Assembly (NCBI RefSeq): GCF_006715025.1
Contig: NZ_VFMK01000001.1
Coordinates: 2,542,001 to 2,606,000 of the forward strand
DNA: 64,000 bases
Reading direction: 5' to 3'
Source of the DNA: Serratia fonticola
Lineage (GTDB): Bacteria; Pseudomonadota; Gammaproteobacteria; Enterobacterales; Enterobacteriaceae
Shown here: piece by piece, positions 32,863 to 40,651 of the stretch
How positions within the stretch are numbered: the stretch's first letter is position 1
Layout of the letters: each line of letters begins with the position of its first letter
Notes under the pieces: generated by a model
The model's input: only the letters and a program-made list of their open reading frames with translations
What the model was told of the DNA's origin: nothing
Databases searched by the model: none
Made by a program: the position numbers and the translations under genes

Positions 32863-34527
32863 ATGTTTAATCGTATGAAGGTGGTCACCAGCCTATTGCT
32901 GGTACTGGTGTTATTTGGTGCCTTGCAGCTGATTTCCGGCGGGTTGTTTTTCTCATCACTGAAAGATAATAAAGAAAATTTTGCCGTACTACAGACTATC
33001 CGACAGCAGCAGTCAGAACTGAATGAAAGCTGGGTTAACCTGCTGCACACCCGCAATACCCTTAACCGTGCCGGTATTCGTTACATGATGGATGCCAATA
33101 AAATCGGCAGCGGAGCCAGCGTTAACGATTTACTGGCCTCCGCGAAAAGTGCGCTGAGCGCAGCAGAGCAACATTATGCCGCTTATGAAAAAATCCCGCT
33201 GGATGCTCGCCAGGATAGCGAGGCGGCGGAGAAGCTCAAACAGCATTACACCATTTTGCATGATGCCTTGGCGGAACTGATACAACTGCTGAGCAGCGGT
33301 AAGATCAACGAATTCTTCGACCAACCAACCCAAAGTTATCAGGATGGATTTGAGCAGGTTTATAACAACTATCTCCAGCAAAACGACAAGCTCTATCAAC
33401 ATGCGGTAGATGCTGGCAATAGTTCTTTCACTTTCGCTCTCTGGACGTTGGGTGTCGTACTGCTGGTAGTCCTGGCGGTGATCGTGCTGGTCTGGTTGGG
33501 TATCCATCAAATTCTGGTGCGCCCGCTTAATCGCCTGATTGAACATATCAAACTGATTGCATCAGGCGATCTTACACAACCGATCGACGTCGGCAGCCGT
33601 AATGAAATGGGCGTGCTGGCTGCCAGCCTCAAGCACATGCAAGGTGAGCTGATTGAAACCGTCAGCGGTGTGCGTCAGGGGGCCGATGCCATTTATAGCG
33701 GTGCCTCTGAGATTGCTGCGGGTAATAACGATCTCTCTTCCCGTACCGAACAACAGGCTGCGTCATTGGAGGAAACGGCGGCCAGCATGGAACAGTTAAC
33801 CGCTACGGTGAAACAGAATGCCGAAAATGCCCGCCAGGCCAGCCAATTGGCACTGAGTGCTTCGGAAACAGCGCAGAAAGGCGGCAAAGTGGTGGCCAAT
33901 GTGGTGCAAACCATGCATGACATTGCCGGCAGCTCTCAGAAAATTGCCGATATTACCAGTGTGATCGACGGCATCGCTTTCCAGACCAACATTCTGGCGC
34001 TGAATGCGGCGGTAGAAGCGGCACGTGCCGGTGAGCAGGGGCGAGGTTTTGCCGTGGTCGCCGGAGAGGTGCGTAACCTGGCAAGCCGCAGTGCGCAGGC
34101 AGCAAAAGAGATCAAAGGCCTGATTGAAGATTCTGTCAGCCGCGTGGATATGGGCTCGGTACTGGTGGAAAGCGCCGGGGAGACCATGGGCGATATCGTC
34201 AGTGCCGTTACCCGCGTCACCGACATCATGGGTGAAATCGCCTCTGCCTCCGATGAACAAAGCCGTGGTATCGATCAGGTGGGGCAGGCCGTAGCCGAAA
34301 TGGATCGCGTGACCCAGCAAAATGCTTCATTGGTGGAAGAGTCTGCCTCTGCCGCCGCCGCCCTCGAGGAGCAGGCCAGCATGTTGACCCAATCCGTCGC
34401 CGTCTTCCGGTTGAAAGTGGAAGGTCAGGGGGAGTTTAAAGCCCCAGTCAGTAAAGTTGTCACCCCGGTAATCAATCATAAAAAAATGAACGCCAGCGAT
34501 CTGCAAGAAAACTGGGAAACGTTCTGA
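32863..34527 (+). CDS. Methyl-accepting chemotaxis protein with NWETF tail
   Basis: A 554-residue transmembrane chemoreceptor. N-terminal TM helix (VVTSLLLVLVLFGALQLIS), periplasmic four-helix sensor (~residues 32-190), second TM (LWTLGVVLLVVLAVIVLVWLG), HAMP domain, methylation regions and signalling tip (EQGRGFAVVAGEVRNLA). It ends in NWETF, the docking site of CheR and CheB, so it is a high-abundance receptor of the Tar/Tsr kind. The sensor differs from both and the ligand is unknown. Followed by a terminator and then a second, similar receptor. Confidence 0.95.
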   Translation: MFNRMKVVTSLLLVLVLFGALQLISGGLFFSSLKDNKENFAVLQTIRQQQSELNESWVNLLHTRNTLNRAGIRYMMDANKIGSGASVNDLLASAKSALSAAEQHYAAYEKIPLDARQDSEAAEKLKQHYTILHDALAELIQLLSSGKINEFFDQPTQSYQDGFEQVYNNYLQQNDKLYQHAVDAGNSSFTFALWTLGVVLLVVLAVIVLVWLGIHQILVRPLNRLIEHIKLIASGDLTQPIDVGSRNEMGVLAASLKHMQGELIETVSGVRQGADAIYSGASEIAAGNNDLSSRTEQQAASLEETAASMEQLTATVKQNAENARQASQLALSASETAQKGGKVVANVVQTMHDIAGSSQKIADITSVIDGIAFQTNILALNAAVEAARAGEQGRGFAVVAGEVRNLASRSAQAAKEIKGLIEDSVSRVDMGSVLVESAGETMGDIVSAVTRVTDIMGEIASASDEQSRGIDQVGQAVAEMDRVTQQNASLVEESASAAAALEEQASMLTQSVAVFRLKVEGQGEFKAPVSKVVTPVINHKKMNASDLQENWETF

Positions 34528-34535
34528 CCGGCATT

Positions 34536-34561
34536 GGGCCACGCTTTGCCGTGGCCCTTTT
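34536..34561 (+). terminator. Terminator after the first MCP gene
   Basis: Stem GGGCCACG / CGTGGCCC with a 6-nt loop followed by TTTT, 9 nt past the stop codon. Confidence 0.85.
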
Positions 34562-34605
34562 ATCCGTTGTAAGCCGCCTGACCGGTGGCTACCTGGAGGT
34601 TTATC

Positions 34606-36231
34606 GTGTTTAACCGAGTCCGTATCTCTACCAGTCTGTTTTTGTTACTGCTGACTTTTTGTGTGATGCAGTTGGTCAGCACCGGCTTGTCGTATACCGC
34701 TTCCCGCTCTGATAACCACAATCTGAATCTGATTACCCTGGGTAGCCAGCAACGCGATGCACTCAGCCTGAGCTGGGTTTCTTTGTTGCAGGCGCGAAAC
34801 ACGCTGAACCGGGCGGGTACCCGCGCGGCGCTGAAAGTCCCACAAGAGCAAATCGATGCCTTGATGGGCAACGCCCGCAGCTCTCTGCAGAAAGCCGATC
34901 TCTATTTCAACCAGTTCCTGGCGGTGTCGCGCAACAGTGAACAGGAACAGCAACTGACAGAGACGACCAAGGGGAGCTATGAGCGCTTTCGCAGTTCACT
35001 GCGTGAATTGATCGCTCTGCTGGAGAGCGGCAATCTGCAAGGATTTATGGATCAACCGACGCAAAAAATGCAGGACCTGTTTGAAGCCGATTTTGTCCAG
35101 TATCTGCAACTCGTCAATGAAAGTATCAACCAGGCCAATGCGGCTAACCAGCGCTCCTTCATGCTGGCTGGTTGGATGGTGTGTGGGGCGATCCTGATGC
35201 TGATTGTGGTGGTCGCCAGCGCAACCTGGTGGTTACGCAATATGTTGGTTAGGCCACTGAATACTATGCGCAGACATTTTGATCGTATTGCCGATGGCGA
35301 TCTGGCCACGCCGATCCAGGTCTTTGGTCGTAATGAAATCAGCCAACTGTTCGGCAGCCTGCAGCGCATGCAGAGCTCACTGATTGGCACCGTCGGGGTA
35401 GTACGTGACGGTGCAGAATCCATACTGATCGGGCTGCAGGAAATCGCGGAAGGAAATAACGATCTCTCTTCCCGCACCGAACAGCAGGCGGCTTCGCTGG
35501 AAGAGAGCGCCGCCAGTATGGAGCAACTGACCGCGACGGTGAAACAGAATGCTGACAACGCTCGCCAGGCTTCCAAACTGGCGCGTGAAGCCTCCGCAAC
35601 AGCCGCCAAAGGCGGTGAACTGGCCGGGGATGTTGTGACGACCATGCACGATATTGCCAATAGTTCGCAGAAAATTGGTGCGATTACCGGCGTGATCGAC
35701 GGCATTGCCTTCCAGACCAATATTCTGGCGCTGAATGCGGCAGTAGAAGCGGCGCGTGCTGGCGAACAAGGGCGCGGTTTTGCCGTGGTCGCCGGTGAGG
35801 TGCGCAATCTGGCCCAACGTAGTGCGCAGGCAGCGAAAGAGATCAAAGGGCTGATCGATGAATCGGTCAACCGCGTCAAACAGGGCTCGGTGTTGGTAGA
35901 AAACTCGGGCGCGACGATGCAAGACATTGTGCGCTCGGTCACGCGTGTCACGGACATCATGGGGGAGATCGCCTCTGCTTCAGATGAACAGAGCCGTGGC
36001 ATTGAGCAGGTTACCCAAGCCGTGACGCAGATGGATCAGGTTACCCAACAAAACGCCGCCTTGGTAGAAGAGGCGGCCTCTGCCGCCGCCGCACTGGAAG
36101 AGCAGGCCATTACGCTGGCGGATGCGGTATCGGTATTCCGCCTGGCGGACGACAACATCCTCTTAACGGAAAATCCCAATAACGGAGCTTTATCTATGGG
36201 AAAGGAAGTCATTGAGTGTCAAAACGCATAA
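34606..36231 (+). CDS. Second methyl-accepting chemotaxis protein, no NWETF tail
   Basis: A 541-residue chemoreceptor in tandem with the previous one. Same build: TM1, four-helix periplasmic sensor, TM2 (WMVCGAILMLIVVVASATWWL), HAMP, adaptation helices and signalling tip identical in EQGRGFAVVAGEVRNLAQRSAQAAKEIKGLI. It lacks the C-terminal NWETF, ending ECQNA, like the low-abundance Tap/Trg receptors. I start it at GTG 34606 with GGAGG 6 nt upstream, not at 34585. High likeness to its neighbour shows tandem duplication. Confidence 0.95.
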   Translation: MFNRVRISTSLFLLLLTFCVMQLVSTGLSYTASRSDNHNLNLITLGSQQRDALSLSWVSLLQARNTLNRAGTRAALKVPQEQIDALMGNARSSLQKADLYFNQFLAVSRNSEQEQQLTETTKGSYERFRSSLRELIALLESGNLQGFMDQPTQKMQDLFEADFVQYLQLVNESINQANAANQRSFMLAGWMVCGAILMLIVVVASATWWLRNMLVRPLNTMRRHFDRIADGDLATPIQVFGRNEISQLFGSLQRMQSSLIGTVGVVRDGAESILIGLQEIAEGNNDLSSRTEQQAASLEESAASMEQLTATVKQNADNARQASKLAREASATAAKGGELAGDVVTTMHDIANSSQKIGAITGVIDGIAFQTNILALNAAVEAARAGEQGRGFAVVAGEVRNLAQRSAQAAKEIKGLIDESVNRVKQGSVLVENSGATMQDIVRSVTRVTDIMGEIASASDEQSRGIEQVTQAVTQMDQVTQQNAALVEEAASAAAALEEQAITLADAVSVFRLADDNILLTENPNNGALSMGKEVIECQNA

Positions 36232-36259
36232 GCCGTATCTATAACGCGGGTGGACAGGT

Positions 36260-37132
36260 ATGAGAAGTACACCTTCACCCGAAAACCGGGAATCCCGGTC
36301 TTTACTGGCGCAAATGGTGCAACGGTTGCCACTGTCGGACGTGCATTTCCGGCGTATCAGCCAGTTGATCTACCAGCGTGCCGGTATCGTACTGGCGGAA
36401 CACAAACGTGAGATGGTTTACAACCGTCTGGTGCGCCGCGTACGCCTGCTGGGTCTGAATGATTTTGGCGGCTATCTGGTGCTGCTCGAAAGCGATCCTA
36501 ATAGCGCAGAGTGGCAGGCTTTTATCAATGCCCTGACCACTAACCTGACGGCCTTTTTCCGTGAGGCGCACCACTTTCCCATTCTGGCGGAGCATGCTCG
36601 CTCGCGGCCGAATGGTTATTGCGTGTGGAGCACGGCGGCCTCGACCGGTGAAGAACCTTATTCGATCGCCATTACCCTGAATGAGGCGCTGGGGCATAAG
36701 GCAACGGGCGTGCAGGTATGGGCCAGTGATATTGACACCCAGGTACTGGAAAAGGCCGAGGCTGGCGTGTATCGCCAGGAAGATTTGCGCACCCTCACAC
36801 CCGCACAGATGCAGCGTTATTTTCTGCGCGGTACCGGGCCGCATCATGGATTGGTACGAGTGCGGCCAGAACTGGCCGCGCAAGTGCATTTTCAGACGCT
36901 TAACCTGCTGGCCCCAGAATGGGCGTTGCCCGGGCCGTTTGACGCAATATTCTGTCGCAACGTCATGATCTATTTCGATAAACCGACACAGGAGCGTATT
37001 TTGCGGCGCTTCGTGCCGTTGCTTAAACCGGGGGGCCTGATGTTTGCCGGGCACTCAGAGAATTTCAGCCAGATCAGTCGGGATTTCTACTTGCGTGGGC
37101 AGACCGTGTATGGCCTGACCAAGGAGAGGTAA
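36260..37132 (+). CDS. cheR: CheR, chemoreceptor methyltransferase
   Basis: A 290-residue cytoplasmic SAM-dependent methyltransferase that methylates receptor glutamates. N-terminal helical domain with ISQLIYQRAGIVLAEHKREMVYNRL and TTNLTAFFREAHHF; SAM site WSTAASTGEEPYSIAITL; FDAIFCRNVMIYFDKPTQERIL near the end; KPGGLMFAGHSENF. Ends in a one-base overlap with the cheB ATG. Confidence 0.97.
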   Translation: MRSTPSPENRESRSLLAQMVQRLPLSDVHFRRISQLIYQRAGIVLAEHKREMVYNRLVRRVRLLGLNDFGGYLVLLESDPNSAEWQAFINALTTNLTAFFREAHHFPILAEHARSRPNGYCVWSTAASTGEEPYSIAITLNEALGHKATGVQVWASDIDTQVLEKAEAGVYRQEDLRTLTPAQMQRYFLRGTGPHHGLVRVRPELAAQVHFQTLNLLAPEWALPGPFDAIFCRNVMIYFDKPTQERILRRFVPLLKPGGLMFAGHSENFSQISRDFYLRGQTVYGLTKER

Positions 37133-38181
37133 TGAATAAAATCAGAGTATTAAGCGTAGACGATTCGGCTTTGATGCGTCAGCTGATGACCGAAATTGTA
37201 AATAGCCATCCCGATATGGAGATGGTGGCGACCGCACCAGATCCGTTGGTAGCACGCGATCTGATCAAAAAATTCGAACCGCAGGTGCTGACGCTTGATG
37301 TCGAAATGCCGCGCATGGACGGACTGGATTTTCTGGAAAAGCTGATGCGCCTACGGCCAATGCCAGTGGTGATGGTGTCGTCGCTGACCGGAAAAGGTTC
37401 AGAGATTACGCTGCGTGCGTTAGAGCTGGGAGCGGTGGATTTTGTGACCAAGCCGCAGTTGGGTATTCGTGAAGGCATGCTGGCGTACAGCGAGTTGATT
37501 GCCGAGAAGATCCGCACCGCGGCCAAAGCGCGTTTGCCACGACTTTCAACGTCTCCGGCCCCGCAAATACTGAGTCATACGCCATTGCTCAGTAGCGAAA
37601 AGCTGATCGCGATTGGGGCATCCACCGGGGGCACAGAGGCGATCCGCCAGGTGCTGCAGCCGTTACCGGCGACCAGCCCTGCCTTGTTGATCACCCAGCA
37701 CATGCCGCCAGGGTTTACCCGTTCCTTTGCCGAGCGGCTCAACAAGCTGTGCCAGATTACCGTGAAAGAAGCGCAAGACGGCGAGCGTGTATTACCCGGC
37801 CATGCCTATATTGCGCCAGGCGATCGCCATCTGGAGTTGGCGCGCAGCGGTGCCAACTATCAGGTTCGGTTGCATGACGGTCCGCCAGTGAACCGGCATC
37901 GCCCCTCCGTCGATGTGTTGTTCCGCTCGGTAGCTCAGTTTGCCGGGCGTAATGCTGTGGGGGTGATCCTGACCGGTATGGGCAATGACGGCGCAGCGGG
38001 GATGTTGGAAATGCATCGTGCCGGGGCATATACCCTGGCACAAAACGAAGCCAGCTGCGTCGTGTTTGGCATGCCTCGAGAAGCGATAGCCACCGGCGGC
38101 GTGAATGAAGTGGTTGAATTGGAACGTATGAGCCAACGCATGTTGGCACAAATTGCCGGTGGGCAAGCGCTACGTATTTGA
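37132..38181 (+). CDS. cheB: CheB, receptor methylesterase/response regulator
   Basis: A 349-residue adaptation enzyme. N-terminal receiver with phospho-acceptor Asp in LTLDVEMPRMDG; C-terminal methylesterase with Ser-His-Asp triad (AIGASTGGTEAIRQVL; TQHMPPGFTRSFAERL; TGMGNDGAAGM). The 1-bp overlap with cheR suggests coupled translation. The 109-bp gap to cheY contains an ERIC remnant. Confidence 0.97.
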   Translation: MNKIRVLSVDDSALMRQLMTEIVNSHPDMEMVATAPDPLVARDLIKKFEPQVLTLDVEMPRMDGLDFLEKLMRLRPMPVVMVSSLTGKGSEITLRALELGAVDFVTKPQLGIREGMLAYSELIAEKIRTAAKARLPRLSTSPAPQILSHTPLLSSEKLIAIGASTGGTEAIRQVLQPLPATSPALLITQHMPPGFTRSFAERLNKLCQITVKEAQDGERVLPGHAYIAPGDRHLELARSGANYQVRLHDGPPVNRHRPSVDVLFRSVAQFAGRNAVGVILTGMGNDGAAGMLEMHRAGAYTLAQNEASCVVFGMPREAIATGGVNEVVELERMSQRMLAQIAGGQALRI

Positions 38182-38188
38182 TTTTCTG

Positions 38189-38245
38189 CCCGTCATATTT
38201 CAAGTTGCAGCGGTGCTGACTGCCACTCGAATTATTTAGGGTATA
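38189..38245 (+). repeat. Internally deleted ERIC element between cheB and cheY
   Basis: The two terminal arms of an ERIC element (CCCGTCATATTTCAAGTTGCAG and ACTCGAATTATTTAGGGTATA) are joined with only a few bases between them, giving ~57 bp instead of 127. It sits inside the che operon. Confidence 0.75.
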
Positions 38246-38290
38246 TACCCAAGCGCATTGGGTAAAAGCGGTTAAACCTTAGGAGTGAAA

Positions 38291-38680
38291 ATGGTAGACA
38301 AAAATCTCAAATTTCTGGTGGTGGACGATTTTTCCACCATGCGTCGCATTGTCAGAAACCTGCTGAAAGAGTTGGGCTTTAACAATGTGGAAGAGGCGGA
38401 AGACGGGGCAGACGCATTGAATAAACTGCGTGCCGGTGAGTTCGACTTCGTGGTGTCAGATTGGAATATGCCAAACATGGATGGGCTTGAGCTGTTGCAG
38501 ACCATCCGTGCCGATGGTGCGCTGGCATCCATGCCGGTGCTGATGGTAACGGCTGAAGCCAAGAAAGAGAACATTATTGCTGCCGCTCAGGCGGGTGCCA
38601 GCGGTTATGTGGTGAAACCTTTTACGGCGGCGACGCTGGAAGAAAAGCTTAACAAGATTTTCGAAAAACTGGGTATGTAA
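38291..38680 (+). CDS. cheY: CheY, chemotaxis response regulator
   Basis: A 129-residue single-domain response regulator; CheY-P binds FliM to cause clockwise rotation. All key residues are present: acidic pair (DD 12-13), phospho-Asp57 in SDWNMPNMDG, Thr87 and Lys109 region (TAEAKKE, VVKPF). Nearly identical to E. coli. ATG 38291 with TTAGGAG just upstream. Confidence 0.99.
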   Translation: MVDKNLKFLVVDDFSTMRRIVRNLLKELGFNNVEEAEDGADALNKLRAGEFDFVVSDWNMPNMDGLELLQTIRADGALASMPVLMVTAEAKKENIIAAAQAGASGYVVKPFTAATLEEKLNKIFEKLGM

Positions 38681-38695
38681 AAAAAGGAGAGGGCG

Positions 38696-39340
38696 ATGAG
38701 AGATATTCCAATGCCTGCCAGCGATGCAGCAACTGCGGGCGAGATCATCTGCCGCATCGGTCAACTGACTCGCATGTTGCGTGACAGCATGCGAGAACTG
38801 GGGCTTGATCAAGCAATCGCTCAGGCGGCCGAAGCGATCCCGGATGCGCGCGACCGCCTTGACTATGTCGTCACCATGACGGCGCAGGCGGCGGAACGGG
38901 CGCTCAACTGTGTTGAGGCGGCGCAGCCGCGTCAGGCAGAGTTGGAAACGGAAGCCAAAACGCTGAAAGGGCGCTGGGATGAGTGGTTTGCCAATCCGAT
39001 CGAGTTGGCCGATGCGCGTTCACTGGTTACGGATACCCGCCAGTATCTGGAACGGGTACCGGAACATACCGCCTTCACCAACGCCCAGTTGTTGGAAATC
39101 ATGATGGCGCAGGATTTTCAGGATCTCACGGGCCAGGTGATTAAGCGCATGATGGATGTGGTGCAGGAGATTGAAAAGCAACTGTTGATGGTGCTGATGG
39201 AAAACATTCCGGATCAACCGGCGAAAGAGAAAAAGCCGAACGACAGCTTGCTCAATGGCCCACAGTTGGATCAGAACGGGGCTGGCGTGATCGCCAATCA
39301 GGCTCAGGTTGACGATCTGCTAGACAGCCTGGGTTTTTGA
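38696..39340 (+). CDS. cheZ: CheZ, CheY-P phosphatase
   Basis: A 214-residue protein that removes phosphate from CheY-P. Long helical hairpin with the phosphatase motif region MMAQDFQDLTGQVIKRMMDVV and the CheY-binding C-terminal peptide QAQVDDLLDSLGF. Last gene of the cheRBYZ unit; followed by a terminator. Confidence 0.97.
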   Translation: MRDIPMPASDAATAGEIICRIGQLTRMLRDSMRELGLDQAIAQAAEAIPDARDRLDYVVTMTAQAAERALNCVEAAQPRQAELETEAKTLKGRWDEWFANPIELADARSLVTDTRQYLERVPEHTAFTNAQLLEIMMAQDFQDLTGQVIKRMMDVVQEIEKQLLMVLMENIPDQPAKEKKPNDSLLNGPQLDQNGAGVIANQAQVDDLLDSLGF

Positions 39341-39351
39341 TATTCCGTAGT

Positions 39352-39382
39352 GGGCGCAACACGTTGCGCCCATTGCGTTTTT
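39352..39382 (+). terminator. Terminator after cheZ
   Basis: Perfect 9-bp stem GGGCGCAAC / GTTGCGCCC, then ATTGCGTTTTT, 11 bp past cheZ. Confidence 0.8.
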
Positions 39383-39508
39383 GCTGACGGTTATCAGCCA
39401 TCCCCCAATTAACCCGCCTTTTACCTCGTTGTTCCCACAATGAAATCTGTTTTTTTTTGGCATGCTGACGGCAATTTTATCCCTTTCTGTTAAACAGGAA
39501 CTGCCCGC

Positions 39509-40651
39509 TTGGCTGAAGACAGCGATCTGGAAAAAAGCGAGGCCCCCACACCCCACCGGCTAGAGAAGGCGCGTGAAGAGGGGCAGATCGCGCGTTCGCG
39601 TGAGCTGACGTCGATCCTGATGCTGATCGCCGGGTTGTCGATCCTGTGGGTCGCCGGAAGCCATATCGCGCAAAACCTGTCACGCATGCTGGCCGAAGGT
39701 TTGCTCTTCGATCACAGCATGGTCAACAACGATAAACAGATGTTGCGCCAATTTGGCATGCTGTTGCGCCAGGCGGTGTGGGCCTTGCTGCCGCTCCTGG
39801 CCGGATTGGTTCTGGTGGCGCTGGCTGCACCGATGTTACTGGGGGGCGTGTCTTTTACCCTCAAATTTGATGCGAAACGCATGAATCCGATTTCCGGATT
39901 GAAGCGCATGTTCTCCACCCAGGTGTTGGCAGAACTGTTGAAAGCAATTCTGAAAGCCGTCCTGGTGGGATGGGTGGCAGGGCTTTATCTGTGGCACAAC
40001 TGGGCGGCGATGCTCCATCTGGTCACACAGCAACCGCTGGATGCTCTGGACGATGCGCTGCAGATGGTGATCTTCTGCGGCATGCTGATCGTGCTGGGGC
40101 TGGTGCCGATGGTGGCCTTCGACGTGTTTTATCAGCTTTGGAGTCACTTCAAGAAATTGAAGATGACCAAGCAGGAAATCCGCGATGAACACAAACAGCA
40201 AGAAGGCGATCCGCACGTCAAGGGGCGTATCCGTCAGCAACAGCGGGCCATTTCCCGCCGCAGGATGATGTCGGATGTGCCGAAGGCCGACGTGATCGTC
40301 ACCAACCCGACACATTATGCCGTTGCTTTGCAGTACAACGATAAAAACATGAGCGCCCCACGGGTATTGGCGAAAGGGGCGGGGATGATTGCCTTACGTA
40401 TCCGTGAGCTGGGTCAGCAGCATCGCATCCCCACGCTGGAGGCCCCTCCGCTGGCGCGGGCATTGTACCGCCACAGTGAGATTGGCCAACATATTCCCAC
40501 CACCCTGTATGCCGCCGTGGCCGAGGTTCTGGCCTGGGTCTATCAGCTACGACGCTGGCAGCGCGAAGGGGGGCTGATCCCGAAAAAACCTGAACATTTA
40601 CCGGTGCCAGAGGCACTGGATTTTGCTGGAGAAAGTAACTCAGATGGCTAA
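39509..40651 (+). CDS. flhB: FlhB, flagellar export gate/switch protein
   Basis: A 380-residue export-gate protein. Four TM helices in the N-terminal half; then a cytoplasmic domain with the self-cleavage motif N266-P267-T-H (VTNPTHYAVALQY) that switches export from rod/hook to filament. It begins at TTG 39509 (LAEDSDLEKSEAPTPHRLEKAREEGQI), with AGGAA 10 nt upstream; no ATG/GTG alternative fits the family N-terminus. Overlaps flhA by 8 bp. Confidence 0.96.
   Translation: MAEDSDLEKSEAPTPHRLEKAREEGQIARSRELTSILMLIAGLSILWVAGSHIAQNLSRMLAEGLLFDHSMVNNDKQMLRQFGMLLRQAVWALLPLLAGLVLVALAAPMLLGGVSFTLKFDAKRMNPISGLKRMFSTQVLAELLKAILKAVLVGWVAGLYLWHNWAAMLHLVTQQPLDALDDALQMVIFCGMLIVLGLVPMVAFDVFYQLWSHFKKLKMTKQEIRDEHKQQEGDPHVKGRIRQQQRAISRRRMMSDVPKADVIVTNPTHYAVALQYNDKNMSAPRVLAKGAGMIALRIRELGQQHRIPTLEAPPLARALYRHSEIGQHIPTTLYAAVAEVLAWVYQLRRWQREGGLIPKKPEHLPVPEALDFAGESNSDG

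Noticed and set aside
35052..36002. Long minus-strand open frame (316 codons) opposite the second MCP gene
   Set aside because: It mirrors the codon bias of a strongly conserved receptor gene; low-complexity Ser/Ala-rich product with no domain. Same reasoning for antisense frames opposite cheR, flgF, the Mg2+ ATPase and others.
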